From assembly GCA_041687435.1 (NCBI GenBank), contig JAWLBX010000008.1, positions 98,990-162,989 on the forward strand: a DNA stretch of 64,000 nucleotides. Direction: 5' to 3'. Source of the stretch: JACKII01 sp041687435 (GTDB taxonomy: Bacteria; Pseudomonadota; Alphaproteobacteria; Bin95). Within the stretch, counting starts at the first letter, position 1. Each line of letters starts with the position of its first letter. A program made the translations under genes and the position numbers. Under the pieces are notes generated by a model, which was not told the DNA's origin, made no database searches, and was given only the letters and a program-made list of their open reading frames with translations. Of the stretch, positions 25,516 to 33,654 are shown piece after piece.

Positions 25516-26544
25516 TTAAAGCGCCGCCTGCACCTTCGGGAATACCTCCTTCGCCAGCAGGTCGAAGGTTTCCAGGACCTGCCCTTGCGGCATGCCGATG
25601 CCCTGCACGCTCATGATGATGTGATTGACGCCGATCTCGCGGTTGTAGCGCACCATCTCCTCCGCCACCGTTTCCGGGTCGCCGACGATGAAGCGGTCGC
25701 GCGCCAGTTCCTCGTAGGCCATGGAGATGTCGCGGTCGTCCGCCGCCATCGCCTTGTCCTGGCCCCAGGTGACATAGGCGTCGTACATGCTTTTCATATA
25801 GGGCGCGGCGATGCGCTGGGCTTCCTCATAGGTGGGTGCGCAGAACACCTCGCGCCGGATTGGCAGTTCGGTGGGGAAGGGCTTGCCGAGGCGGTCCAAC
25901 TCTTCCCTATAGATATCCATCTGGCGGCGGATGGTTTCCAGCTTCTGGTGCGGGTTGATATACCAGCAGTCGCCCAGGCGGGCAGCCCGTTTCACCGCGT
26001 TGTCCACATTGGCGCCAATCCAGATCGGCGGGTGCGGTTTCTGTACCAGCGGCGTCGAAATCGTCGCATCCACCAGTTCGAAATGATCGCCGGTCATGGA
26101 GACCTTGTCCTCCGTCCACAGCCGGCGGATGGCTTCCAGGTTCTGCGTGAAGCGGCGCACGCCCTCTTTCTTTTGCACGCCGAAACCTTTGTATTCCACC
26201 TCCCGGTAGCCGAGCGCGGCGCCGAAAATCATCCGGCCATTGCTCATCAGGTCCATGGTGGCGAAATATTCCGCGACTTCCAGCGGGCTGTGCAGGGCCA
26301 GCAGCACGATGCCGGCGTTGAGGCGGACGTTCGGCGCCTCTGCCATTACGCGGCTGAGATAGGGAATCTGCATGAATTCCCGGTGCGGCCAAGTGGAGAA
26401 ATGGCTGCCGGTGGTGATCGAGTCATAGCCAAGCGCGTTCAAGGTGCGCGCCTGTTCCATCAGCTCCTCGAAACGGGCGCGGATATCGTCATCCCAATCG
26501 AAGATGCCGCGTTGCATGACGCCGAATTGCATTTTGGGCTGCAT
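25516..26544 (-). CDS. LLM class flavin-dependent oxidoreductase (second of three)
   Basis: A 342-residue luciferase-like monooxygenase. Seen: QFGVMQRGIFDWDDDIRARFEEL start region, TTGSHFSTWPHREFMQ, LALHSPLEVAEYFATMDLMSNGRMIFGAALGYREVEYKGFGV, a typical flavin/substrate-pocket stretch of the family, and KPHPPIWIGANVD. The substrate is unknown. Two in-frame Met codons (26544 and 26532) are possible starts; GAGGG lies somewhat far upstream of both. It converges on the DUF2064 gene and is probably monocistronic. Confidence 0.86.
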   Translation of the reverse strand: MQPKMQFGVMQRGIFDWDDDIRARFEELMEQARTLNALGYDSITTGSHFSTWPHREFMQIPYLSRVMAEAPNVRLNAGIVLLALHSPLEVAEYFATMDLMSNGRMIFGAALGYREVEYKGFGVQKKEGVRRFTQNLEAIRRLWTEDKVSMTGDHFELVDATISTPLVQKPHPPIWIGANVDNAVKRAARLGDCWYINPHQKLETIRRQMDIYREELDRLGKPFPTELPIRREVFCAPTYEEAQRIAAPYMKSMYDAYVTWGQDKAMAADDRDISMAYEELARDRFIVGDPETVAEEMVRYNREIGVNHIIMSVQGIGMPQGQVLETFDLLAKEVFPKVQAAL

Positions 26545-26658
26545 GGCCAGTGGGTTTCCCTCTGTTCGTACCGTTCGGCCATTGATAGCGGTTCGCGGCA
26601 AGCCTGAGTAGCCTGCCGCCGCAAGGTTTTCACCAAGAGACAAAGGAGAGGGGCCGGT

Positions 26659-26733
26659 TGGTAGCGGGAGAGGGATTTGAACCCCCGACCAAGGGATTAT
26701 GATTCCCCTGCTCTACCGCTGAGCTATCCCGCC
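26659..26733 (-). tRNA. tRNA-Met (CAT anticodon), elongator type
   Basis: The minus strand folds as a full 75-nt cloverleaf including encoded CCA. Acceptor stem GGCGGGA pairs with TCCCGCT (one G-T at position 1-72), D-arm GCTC-AGCGGTA-GAGC, anticodon stem GGGGA/TCCCT with loop ATCATAA, and T-arm GGGGG-TTCAAAT-CCCTC. Anticodon CAT. The G1-T72 pair is unlike the C1-A72 mismatch of initiator tRNA. An Ile2 (lysidine) identity cannot be excluded from sequence alone, but the overall sequence resembles alphaproteobacterial elongator Met. Confidence 0.93.
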
Positions 26734-26754
26734 AACCGAACACAATCACGCCGT

Positions 26755-26815
26755 GCCCTGAGGAACAGGGCCGCGTGGGAGGCCGTTATATGCCGCCGCC
26801 ATCGGCGTCTGTCAA
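26755..26815 (-). promoter_or_regulatory. Promoter and short hairpin leader of tRNA-Met
   Basis: On the minus strand a perfect TTGACA (plus-strand 26810-26815) is followed after 18-19 bases by ATATAAC (26785-26791). Transcription would begin about 45 bases before the tRNA. A small hairpin, GCCCTG (26755-26760) with CAGGGC (26766-26771), lies in the leader. The -35 sits directly beyond the stop codon of the cyclo-ligase gene. Confidence 0.55.
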
Positions 26816-26818
26816 CGC

Positions 26819-27385
26819 TTAGGATGCGGGTTTCTGCCGGTGCCAAATCAGCGCGCGTTCCGTGACGATCAGGTCCATGGGAATGTCGTGCGGTTGGGGA
26901 TCGATGGAGGGAAGCACCGCGTGACTCCAGCCGACGCCGATGGCGAGTGGCCGAGGGTGTATCGCCGCCAGAGTCCGGTCGTAATAGCCGCCGCCATTGC
27001 CGAGCCGGTAGCCGGCATCATCGTAGCCGAGGCAGGGGATCAGCAGAATATCCGGTGTAACAACGGCATCGGTGTCCGGAACGGGTATGTTCCAGACGCC
27101 GGGGCGCATGGGCACGTCCGGCGTCCAGGGGCGGAAGGTGAGGGGGCGGCCCTTCACCGTCTCCGGCAGGCTCGCTTCGGCGCCTGCGACAACCCAGCGG
27201 GCGGCGGCCTCGCGCAGGTCTGGCTCGCCCGGCATTGGCCAGGTAAAGGCGAAACGGGCGGTGCAAAGCTGTGGCAGCGCCTTTTCCAGTTGCCGCGCGA
27301 TGCTGGCCGAGGCGGTAGCGACCCAGTCCGGCGAGAGATCGCGCAGCATGGCGCGCAAGCGCTCGCGGGCGGCGCGGCGGTTCAT
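26819..27385 (-). CDS. 5-formyltetrahydrofolate cyclo-ligase
   Basis: A 188-residue enzyme converting 5-formyl-THF to 5,10-methenyl-THF with ATP, which recycles the folate storage form. The family signature GYRLGNGGGYYDRTL is present near residues 126-140, with TWPMPGEPDLR in the substrate region and PWTPD. The ATG overlaps the mnmA stop by four bases (ATGA), which places it at the end of the sulfur-transfer operon. One-carbon units and tRNA modification thus share a transcript. Confidence 0.92.
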   Translation of the reverse strand: MNRRAARERLRAMLRDLSPDWVATASASIARQLEKALPQLCTARFAFTWPMPGEPDLREAAARWVVAGAEASLPETVKGRPLTFRPWTPDVPMRPGVWNIPVPDTDAVVTPDILLIPCLGYDDAGYRLGNGGGYYDRTLAAIHPRPLAIGVGWSHAVLPSIDPQPHDIPMDLIVTERALIWHRQKPAS

Positions 27386-28542
27386 GCCGGCGGCTCTGCG
27401 GCCGTGCCAGTGATCCAGCCGCCGCCGAGGACACGGCTGCCCGCATAGGCTACGCAGGCCTGCCCGGGCGAAATGCCGTATTCCGCCACATCCAACATCA
27501 CGTGCGCACCGTCGGCGCCATCGCTGTGTATCGTGGCTGCGACCGGCGCCATGGTCGAGCGCAGCTTGACCGAACAGGCCACAGGTTCCGACCCGAGCGG
27601 CGCGCCGCCCAGCCAGTTGAGTTCGCTCACCCTCACATAGCGCCGGCCAAGGGCGGCTTTCGGGCCGACCACGACCCGCCGCGTCGCGGCATCCAGGCGC
27701 AGCACATAGAGCGGCTCGCCGGTGCCGTCGGTGTTGCCCAGATTCAGGCCGCGGCGCTGGCCGATGGTGAAATGCAGGATGCCCTTATGCCGGCCCAGAA
27801 CGTTGCCGTCACGGTCGACGATTTCGCCGGGCTCCGCCGCTCCTGGGCGCAGCTTTTCGACCACCTGCGCATAAGAGCCATTGGGCACAAAGCAGATATC
27901 CTGGCTGTCCGGCTTGGCCGCGACCGGCAGGCCGAACCCCTCCGCCAGCGCCCGCGTTTCGGTCTTGGGCAGGCCACCGAGCGGGAACCGCAGGAAGTCC
28001 AACTGCCCGCGCGTGGTGGCGAACAGAAAGTAGGATTGGTCGCGGCTTGGGTCGAGGGCAGCGTGCAGCTCCGGGCCGTCTTCGCCTTCAACGCGCTGGA
28101 TGTAATGGCCCGTGACCAGCGCATCCGCATCCAGGTCGCGCGCGGTGGCCAGCAGGTCGCGGAATTTGACGGTCTGGTTGCAGCGTACGCAGGGGATTGG
28201 CGTCTCGCCGCGGATATAGGCGTCGGCGAACTCGTCGATCACGCTCTGGCGGAAGCGGGATTCGTAGTCCAGAACGTAATGCGGGATACCAATCTTGTCT
28301 GCCACATTGCGCGCGTCGTGGATATCCTGTCCCGCGCAGCACGCACCCTTGCGCTCGACCGCGGCGCCGTGGTCGTAAAGCTGCAATGTAATGCCGATGG
28401 TTTCGTAACCGGCAGCGGCGACCACGGCCGCGACCACGGAACTGTCCACCCCGCCGGACATGGCCACCACGACGCGCCCCTGGCCCGGCAGCTTGCCGAG
28501 GCCCAGATCGAGAGTGAGGTGGTCTTGCAGCGCGGTGTTCAT
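27382..28542 (-). CDS. mnmA: tRNA-specific 2-thiouridylase
   Basis: A 386-residue enzyme that activates U34 of Lys, Glu and Gln tRNAs with ATP and inserts sulfur delivered as a persulfide. Seen: PP-loop AMSGGVDSSVV near residue 27, catalytic pair Cys in CVRCNQ (about 100) and in SQDICFVPNG (about 200), GHYIQR, and the C-terminal beta-barrel region. It starts at MNTALQDHLT; the ATG region overlaps tenA by four bases. Two cysteine desulfurases in the same operon could supply its sulfur. Confidence 0.95.
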   Translation of the reverse strand: MNTALQDHLTLDLGLGKLPGQGRVVVAMSGGVDSSVVAAVVAAAGYETIGITLQLYDHGAAVERKGACCAGQDIHDARNVADKIGIPHYVLDYESRFRQSVIDEFADAYIRGETPIPCVRCNQTVKFRDLLATARDLDADALVTGHYIQRVEGEDGPELHAALDPSRDQSYFLFATTRGQLDFLRFPLGGLPKTETRALAEGFGLPVAAKPDSQDICFVPNGSYAQVVEKLRPGAAEPGEIVDRDGNVLGRHKGILHFTIGQRRGLNLGNTDGTGEPLYVLRLDAATRRVVVGPKAALGRRYVRVSELNWLGGAPLGSEPVACSVKLRSTMAPVAATIHSDGADGAHVMLDVAEYGISPGQACVAYAGSRVLGGGWITGTAAEPPA

Positions 28543-29207
28543 CCCTTCAGCCCCATATCCCAAAAGGCGGCCTCCAAGCGGGTTGCTTCGCCGAAGGTTT
28601 CTGTCAGCGATGCGAATCGGCCATCGCCGCCGCGCTTCGCCAGCAGGCTGTCCAGGTGTTTGACCTGGCGGCGGGCGGCTGTCTGGTATTCGTCGCTGGC
28701 GTACATCTCAATCCAGGCACGGTAGGGGTTGTCCTCCATCCAGCCCTTGCTGGCCAGAACGGAGCCGATTTCGGCATAGCCGACAATGCACGGCGCCAGG
28801 GCCACGTGCAGATCCAGCAGGTCTCCGGCATTGCCTGCTTCCAGCACATAGCGGGTGTAGGCCATGGTCTCCTGCGCTTCCGGCTCGGCTGCCATTTCGG
28901 ATTCCGAAATGCCCCATTCCTCGCAGAACGAGACGTGCAGGCGCATTTCGGTGTCGGCGATGGTGTGCAGTCCGGCGGCAGCCTGGCGGATATCGGCCAG
29001 ATCGCGCGACTTGTAGGCCGCCAGAGCGTAGGCCCGCGCAAAGTGGATCAGGAACAGATAGTCCTGCACCAGATACCGCCGGAAACATGCCTCCGGCAAC
29101 GTGCCAGCACCCAGTTGCTCGACGAATGGATGCCGCACATAGGCATGCCAGTCCTCATGCGCTGCGGCGCGCAGGCGGGCGAACAGGCTGTCGGCGGCGA
29201 ACAGCAT
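28539..29207 (-). CDS. tenA: TenA family protein (aminopyrimidine aminohydrolase/thiaminase II-like)
   Basis: A 222-residue all-helical protein of the TenA/PQQC-like family. The known enzymes salvage thiamine by deaminating base-degraded pyrimidine. Visible are the N-terminal HPFVEQLGAGTLPEACFRRYLVQD-type region, the YALAAYKSRD segment, a central HVSFCEEWGIS with a Cys, and LAPCIVGYAEIG. Which TenA subclass this is cannot be decided. It overlaps mnmA by four bases and lies directly after the ferredoxin gene. Confidence 0.85.
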   Translation of the reverse strand: MLFAADSLFARLRAAAHEDWHAYVRHPFVEQLGAGTLPEACFRRYLVQDYLFLIHFARAYALAAYKSRDLADIRQAAAGLHTIADTEMRLHVSFCEEWGISESEMAAEPEAQETMAYTRYVLEAGNAGDLLDLHVALAPCIVGYAEIGSVLASKGWMEDNPYRAWIEMYASDEYQTAARRQVKHLDSLLAKRGGDGRFASLTETFGEATRLEAAFWDMGLKG

Positions 29208-29214
29208 CGGCAGA

Positions 29215-29544
29215 TTATCCCAGCATGTTGCGGGTTTCGGATGGCAGCGTCACGGTGATGCCGTCCAATTCGTCCGTCACGATGATCTGGCAGCCAAGGC
29301 GCGAGGTTTCGGTCAGGCCGAAGGCAAGGTCCAGCATGTCCTCCTCGTCCTCCGTCGCCTCGTCCAGGCTGTCGAACCATTCCGGATCAACGATGACGTG
29401 ACAGGTCGAACACGCCAGCGAACCCTCGCAAGCGCCTTCGATGTCGATGTTGTACTTGCGGGCAATTTCCAGCAAGGACAGGCCCGCCGGCGGCTCCAGC
29501 ATGGTGCGCTCGCCGTTGGGAGAGATGAAAGTGACTTTCGGCAT
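29215..29544 (-). CDS. [2Fe-2S] ferredoxin, adrenodoxin/Isc type
   Basis: A 109-residue electron carrier. The cluster ligands are CEGSLACSTC (Cys-x5-Cys-x2-Cys) and the distant Cys in RLGCQI. The acidic stretch EATEDEEDMLDLAFGL is a typical partner-docking helix. The operon position after two cysteine desulfurases points to iron-sulfur assembly, where such ferredoxins supply electrons. Start at MPKVTFISPNG, supported by GGAGGCG seven bases before. It is a paralogue of the ferredoxin at 40138-40455, which has a different partner. Confidence 0.92.
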   Translation of the reverse strand: MPKVTFISPNGERTMLEPPAGLSLLEIARKYNIDIEGACEGSLACSTCHVIVDPEWFDSLDEATEDEEDMLDLAFGLTETSRLGCQIIVTDELDGITVTLPSETRNMLG

Positions 29545-29604
29545 AACGCCTCCATAACCGCTTGGGACGCTTGCGGGCAAGCGTGCAAACGCACCCCGCC
29601 GCCG

Positions 29605-30777
29605 CTATTCGGCCGCAGGACGCCTGTTTTCGAGAGCGCGCACCGCCTGGATCAGCAGTTCGGCGGCGCTATCCACCTCCATTTGGGTCGTGGGCCGCCC
29701 AAGCGCCAGCCGGATCGAGGCGCGGGCCTCAGCGTCCGATAGCCCCAGGGCTGCCAGCACATAGGACGGCTCGACCGCAGCGGACGAGCAGGCGGACCCG
29801 GTGGAAAACGCAACATCCGGCACGGCCTTCAGCAACTCCTGCGCATCGACCCCGGGAAAGGTCAGGTTCAGGTTGTACGGCAGCCGGTGCTGCATGGATC
29901 CGTTGACCCGGGTTTCCGGCAGCGCCTGGCGAATGGTCTGAAGCATCCGGTCGCGAAGCCCGCCAAGCCGTTCCGCATCCGCCGCCATATCCCCCCCTGC
30001 AATGCGCGCCGCCTCGCCCAGGCCGATGCAGAGCGGCGCCGGCAGGGTGCCGGAGCGAAAGCCGCGTTCCTGGCCGCCACCGTGAAACAGCGGCTCCAGC
30101 CGTACCCGTGGCCGGCGGCGGATGTAAAGGGCGCCGATACCCTTCGGGCCATAGACCTTGTGACCGGAAATGCTCAGCAGGTCGATCTTCAGACCGTTCA
30201 CGTCCAGCGGCATCTTGCCGAACGCCTGGGCCGCGTCGGTGTGGAACCATGCGCCCTTTTCCCGGCAGATCGCGCCGATCTCCGCCAGTGGCTGCAGCAC
30301 GCCGATTTCGTTGTTGGCGGCCATGATCGAGACCAGCGCGGTGTTGTCCGTGACCGTGCGTTCCAGCAGGGCCAGATCGACGAGCCCATCCGCCTGCACC
30401 GGCAGAATATCGATGTCCAGGCCCTCGCGCTCCAACTGGCGGACGCATTCCAGCACGCATTTGTGCTCGGTCGCCAGCGTTATGACATGGCTGCGCGGTT
30501 TCGGGGCGTTTGCCCGGAACCGGCCGGCGCCCAGGATCGCCATGTTGTTGGCTTCGGTCGCGCCGGAGGTGAATACGACCTCCCGCGCCTCGGCCCCAAT
30601 CAGCGCCGCAATCGCCTCGCGCGCCGCATCGACACGCTCCTCCATCGCCCGACCAAGGGCGTGTTCGACGGAATGCGGGTTGGCGAACTGCTCCGTAAAA
30701 TAGGGCAGCATGACCTCCAGAACCCGCGGGTCCGTCGGGGTGGTTGCTTGATAGTCGAGATAGATTGGTTGGGTCAT
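29605..30777 (-). CDS. Cysteine desulfurase (NifS/IscS class), operon second copy
   Basis: A 390-residue PLP enzyme converting cysteine to alanine and an enzyme-bound persulfide. Seen: YLDYQATTPTDPRV start, ATEANNMAILG, TEHKCVLE, the ISGHKVYGPKG segment with the Schiff-base Lys, GGGQERGFRSGT, and the sulfur-carrying Cys in STGSACSSAAVEPS. The ATG at 30777 has only a weak SD. The stop of the partner desulfurase lies 44 bases upstream, so the two copies are tandem. Roles may be split between tRNA thiolation and Fe-S clusters (inference). Confidence 0.93.
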   Translation of the reverse strand: MTQPIYLDYQATTPTDPRVLEVMLPYFTEQFANPHSVEHALGRAMEERVDAAREAIAALIGAEAREVVFTSGATEANNMAILGAGRFRANAPKPRSHVITLATEHKCVLECVRQLEREGLDIDILPVQADGLVDLALLERTVTDNTALVSIMAANNEIGVLQPLAEIGAICREKGAWFHTDAAQAFGKMPLDVNGLKIDLLSISGHKVYGPKGIGALYIRRRPRVRLEPLFHGGGQERGFRSGTLPAPLCIGLGEAARIAGGDMAADAERLGGLRDRMLQTIRQALPETRVNGSMQHRLPYNLNLTFPGVDAQELLKAVPDVAFSTGSACSSAAVEPSYVLAALGLSDAEARASIRLALGRPTTQMEVDSAAELLIQAVRALENRRPAAE

Positions 30778-30821
30778 CACATGGCAACACATAGGGCCGC
30801 CGCCACGCTCTGTCACCAGTC

Positions 30822-31922
30822 TCACGCGGCTTGTTTGCGGTCGTAAAGCTGTTTCCAGGCGGACGCAAAGGTGTCGATCTCGGCCTCGGTCGTTTCCATG
30901 CCGAAACTGATGCGGATCGCGGCCCCGGCGAGGTCTGGCGTAACGCCCATGGCCGCCAGCACCGGGCTGGTCTGAACCTTGCCGCTGGAACAGGCGGAGC
31001 CGGAGCTGACGCAGAAGCCGGCGAGGTCGAATGCCATCACTTGGGTTTCCGCCGGCACGCCTGGCATGGCGAGGCAAACAGTCCCGGCAAGCCGCTGCGT
31101 ATCCAGCCCGAACACGATGGCGGCATCGCCCAGGGCTGCCTCCAACCGGGACCGCAGGGCCTGTTGCCGGCTGCGGTCGGCAAGGCTGGCTTCCAGATGG
31201 TCGAGCGCGGCGCCGAACCCGGCAATGCCGGCCAGGTTTTCCGTGCCCGGACGCCGGCCCTGCTCCTGCCCGCCCGCATCGCGGTTGGCGGCGATCGCCA
31301 GACCGGGGCGCAGGATCAGGGCGCCGACCCCCGCCGGGCCGCCGATCTTGTGGGCGGACACCGTGACGAGGTCAGCGCCGAGGTCCGCCAGGTCGAGCGG
31401 CAGCTTGCCGAGGCCCTGGACGGCGTCGCAATGGAACAGGGCGCCGGCGGCATGGGCAATGGCGGCGGCTTCCGCAACCGGCTGGATGACGCCGGTCTCG
31501 TTGTTCGCAAGCATGACGGAGATGAGCGTGTCCGCACCGCCCCCTGCAAGCCGATGCTCCAGGTCCGTCAGATCGAGACGGCCGGAAGCATCGACCCGCA
31601 GCCGGTTTTCCGGCTGGCAATACGCCATGACCGATGGGTGTTCTATGGCGCTGGCCAGCAGGTGAGGCCGCCCCGTGCCGGTGAGCGCCAACTGGTTCGC
31701 TTCCGTCCCGCCGGAGGCGAACACTATATCGGCGGGGCGGGCGCCAACCGCCGCCGCGACTTTCGCCCGCGCCGTCTCGATCAGCTGGCGGGCGGCGCGG
31801 CCGCGGGCATGCACCGATGAAGCATTGCCGCCCAGCGTAACGGCTGCCGCCACGGCTTCTGCAACACCCGGCTTTGCCGGTGCAGTGGCGTTATAATCGA
31901 GGTAGGCGGATTTGCGGGCCAT
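30822..31922 (-). CDS. Cysteine desulfurase (NifS/IscS class), operon first copy
   Basis: A 366-residue paralogue of the next gene. Seen: AYLDYNATAPAKPGV start, GGTEANQLAL, SAIEHPSVM, VSAHKIGGPAGVGAL with the PLP Lys, GGQEQGRRPGTEN, and the active-site SSGSACSSGKVQTS. It is shorter and quite divergent from its neighbour. It starts at MARKSAYL. Upstream is a divergent promoter region facing the alpha/beta hydrolase gene. No IscR, IscU or SufB is linked, which is unusual for a cysteine desulfurase at the head of an operon. Confidence 0.92.
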   Translation of the reverse strand: MARKSAYLDYNATAPAKPGVAEAVAAAVTLGGNASSVHARGRAARQLIETARAKVAAAVGARPADIVFASGGTEANQLALTGTGRPHLLASAIEHPSVMAYCQPENRLRVDASGRLDLTDLEHRLAGGGADTLISVMLANNETGVIQPVAEAAAIAHAAGALFHCDAVQGLGKLPLDLADLGADLVTVSAHKIGGPAGVGALILRPGLAIAANRDAGGQEQGRRPGTENLAGIAGFGAALDHLEASLADRSRQQALRSRLEAALGDAAIVFGLDTQRLAGTVCLAMPGVPAETQVMAFDLAGFCVSSGSACSSGKVQTSPVLAAMGVTPDLAGAAIRISFGMETTEAEIDTFASAWKQLYDRKQAA

Positions 31923-31962
31923 TCGGTCGCTGCTAACGTTAACGTCGATTTCAGATGATTTT

Positions 31963-31991
31963 TTGAAGGCGCGTGCTATATATTGTAATCT
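31963..31991 (+). promoter_or_regulatory. Candidate promoter of the alpha/beta hydrolase gene
   Basis: TTGAAG at 31963-31968, a 17-base spacer rich in TATA, then TAATCT at 31986-31991. The region is AT-rich compared with flanking genes and lies in the divergent gap between the desulfurase operon and the hydrolase. Match to sigma70 consensus is moderate. Confidence 0.4.
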
Positions 31992-32050
31992 ACTGCAAAG
32001 CGGAAACCCTTGCGTATCGCCGCGTGCTCCTGCGCTGGGCGAGCGTATAG

Positions 32051-32074
32051 CTTTGTGACCGAGCAATCACAAAG
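32051..32074 (+). promoter_or_regulatory. Perfect dyad upstream of the alpha/beta hydrolase gene
   Basis: CTTTGTGA (32051-32058) and TCACAAAG (32067-32074) form a perfect 8-bp inverted repeat with an 8-base centre, 18 bases before the start codon. It overlaps AAAGGGA, the likely ribosome-binding region, so it could be an operator or an mRNA hairpin. The half-site recalls CRP (TGTGA/TCACA) but the spacing is 8, not 6. Confidence 0.5.
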
Positions 32075-32092
32075 GGAAATGAGCAAAACCCT

Positions 32093-32758
32093 ATGCCTGA
32101 GGTCATCTTTAACGGACCGGACGGTCGCCTGGAAGGCCGCTATCACCACTATGCTGACGAAAGCGGACCGCTGGCGGTAATCTTGCATCCGCACCCGCAG
32201 CATGGTGGCACCATGAACAACCGGGTGGTGTACGAACTGTTCCAGATTTTCAAGCGCCGTGGTTATTCCGTGCTGCGCTTCAACTTCCGCGGCGTCGGCC
32301 GCAGCCAGGGCACCTATGGCCGTGGCGAGGGCGAGTTGTCGGATGCTGCGGCGGCGCTGGACTGGATGCAGTCGCTGAAACCCGACGCAAAGGATGTGTG
32401 GGTTGCAGGATATTCCTTCGGCGCGTGGATTGGCATGCAATTGCTGATGCGCCGGCCGGAAATCGGCGGTTTCCTTTCGATCGGTGCGCCGGCCAATCTC
32501 TATGATTTCTCGTTTCTGGCGCCCTGCCCATCCTCCGGCCTGTTTCTGCATGCCGGACAGGATGAGATCGTGCAGGAAGATGCGGTGAAGAAACTGGTGG
32601 AAAAACTGCGCGCCCAGCGCGGCATTTCCATCGATTTCGAGCGGATTCCGGGAGCGACGCATACCTTTGGCAACCATATCGAGCCGATGGTGAAGTCGGT
32701 CGACCGCTATCTCGACAAGCGCGTGGCGGAGCGCGCGGCGGAGGAGGCGGTGGCCTAG
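32093..32758 (+). CDS. Alpha/beta hydrolase (COG2945-like)
   Basis: A 221-residue cytoplasmic alpha/beta hydrolase. Seen: HPHPQHGGTMNN in the oxyanion region, FNFRGVGRSQG, nucleophile elbow GYSFGAW, and the late SGLFLHAGQDEIV and GATHTFGNH segments giving the Asp and His of the triad. No signal peptide. The family commonly sits next to cysteine desulfurase and suf genes in alphaproteobacteria, here divergently. It is 26 bases upstream of the ABC transporter genes, so it may share their transcript. Substrate unknown. Confidence 0.87.
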   Translation: MPEVIFNGPDGRLEGRYHHYADESGPLAVILHPHPQHGGTMNNRVVYELFQIFKRRGYSVLRFNFRGVGRSQGTYGRGEGELSDAAAALDWMQSLKPDAKDVWVAGYSFGAWIGMQLLMRRPEIGGFLSIGAPANLYDFSFLAPCPSSGLFLHAGQDEIVQEDAVKKLVEKLRAQRGISIDFERIPGATHTFGNHIEPMVKSVDRYLDKRVAERAAEEAVA

Positions 32759-32784
32759 CCACCGTCTCCGTTCTGGATGGTTCC

Positions 32785-33654
32785 ATGAGAATGGCGGCGA
32801 CAGCCGGGCGCTGGTTGCTGGCCGTGCTGCTGGCGTTGGGGTTCGGCACACCGCTGCCTGCCATGGCAGCGCCGGAACGTGTGGTATCGGTCAACGTCTG
32901 CACCGACCAACTTGCTATGCTGACAGCCGCGCCAGGCCAACTGATCGCCGTTTCCCATTTGGCACGCGATCCTTACTCGTCGGCAATGGCCGGGGAGGCT
33001 GAAGGCTATGCCGTTACCAATGGCGAAGCGGAGGCCGTGTTTCAATTACAGCCCGACTTGGTGCTGGCAGGTGCCTACACAACACCGGTGACCGTGCGGT
33101 TGCTGGAGCGGCTGGGCGTCCGGGTCGAGCGTTTTGCCTCCGCCACCACGCTTTCGGCTATCGCCGGCGACCTGCGCCGCATGGGCGCGCTGCTTGGCCA
33201 AGAGGCCGAGGCAGAAGCGCTGGCGGAAGCCACCGAACGTCGCGTTGCCGCCCTGCAAGCGGAGGCACGCGCGGCAGGTGCTGTCAGCGCCGCGTTTCTC
33301 GATGCCAACAGCTACACGGCAGGGCGGGGCACGCTGTTACACGCCATGATTGAAGCTGCCGGCATGCAAAATGCCGCTGCGGAGCAGGGCCTGACCTTCA
33401 CCGCCCGGCTGCCGTTGGAGGCGCTGGTGCTGGCGAAGCCTGACCTGCTGCTGCTGGCGCAGCGCTACCCCAACCCCTCGATGGGAGAAGCCGTGCTTGA
33501 CCATCCGGCGGTGCGGGCGTTGGCATCCCGAACGGGCAGTGTGGAAATTGGCGGGGCGGCCTCCACCTGCGGTACGCCAGCCACCCTGGCAGCGGTCGAG
33601 CGGTTGGCGGCGGCGCGTCGGGCGGCTGCGGCAATGCGCAGCGCTGATGAGTGA
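32785..33654 (+). CDS. BtuF-like ABC transporter substrate-binding protein
   Basis: A 289-residue periplasmic binding protein of the iron-complex/cobalamin class. It has an N-terminal signal peptide ending near AMAAPE. The PBP2-like N-lobe strand VVSVNVCTDQL and the LAPGQLIAVSHLARDP segment follow, then a helix joining the two lobes and a C-lobe with DLLLLAQRYPNPS. This looks most like the BtuF/FecB group used for cobalamin, haem or siderophores; the ligand cannot be read. The stop overlaps the permease start by 8 bases. Confidence 0.86.
   Translation: MRMAATAGRWLLAVLLALGFGTPLPAMAAPERVVSVNVCTDQLAMLTAAPGQLIAVSHLARDPYSSAMAGEAEGYAVTNGEAEAVFQLQPDLVLAGAYTTPVTVRLLERLGVRVERFASATTLSAIAGDLRRMGALLGQEAEAEALAEATERRVAALQAEARAAGAVSAAFLDANSYTAGRGTLLHAMIEAAGMQNAAAEQGLTFTARLPLEALVLAKPDLLLLAQRYPNPSMGEAVLDHPAVRALASRTGSVEIGGAASTCGTPATLAAVERLAAARRAAAAMRSADE

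Noticed and set aside
26659..26733. Initiator tRNA-fMet
   Set aside because: The first acceptor pair is G-T, and the three G-C pairs of the initiator anticodon stem are interrupted at the last position by A-T (GGGGA/TCCCT).
32051..32074. CRP binding site
   Set aside because: TGTGA and TCACA halves are present but separated by 8 bases instead of 6.
32759..32784. Cobalamin riboswitch ahead of the BtuF-like gene
   Set aside because: Only 26 bases separate the hydrolase stop and the transporter start, far too few for the element, and no B12-box is visible in front of the hydrolase.
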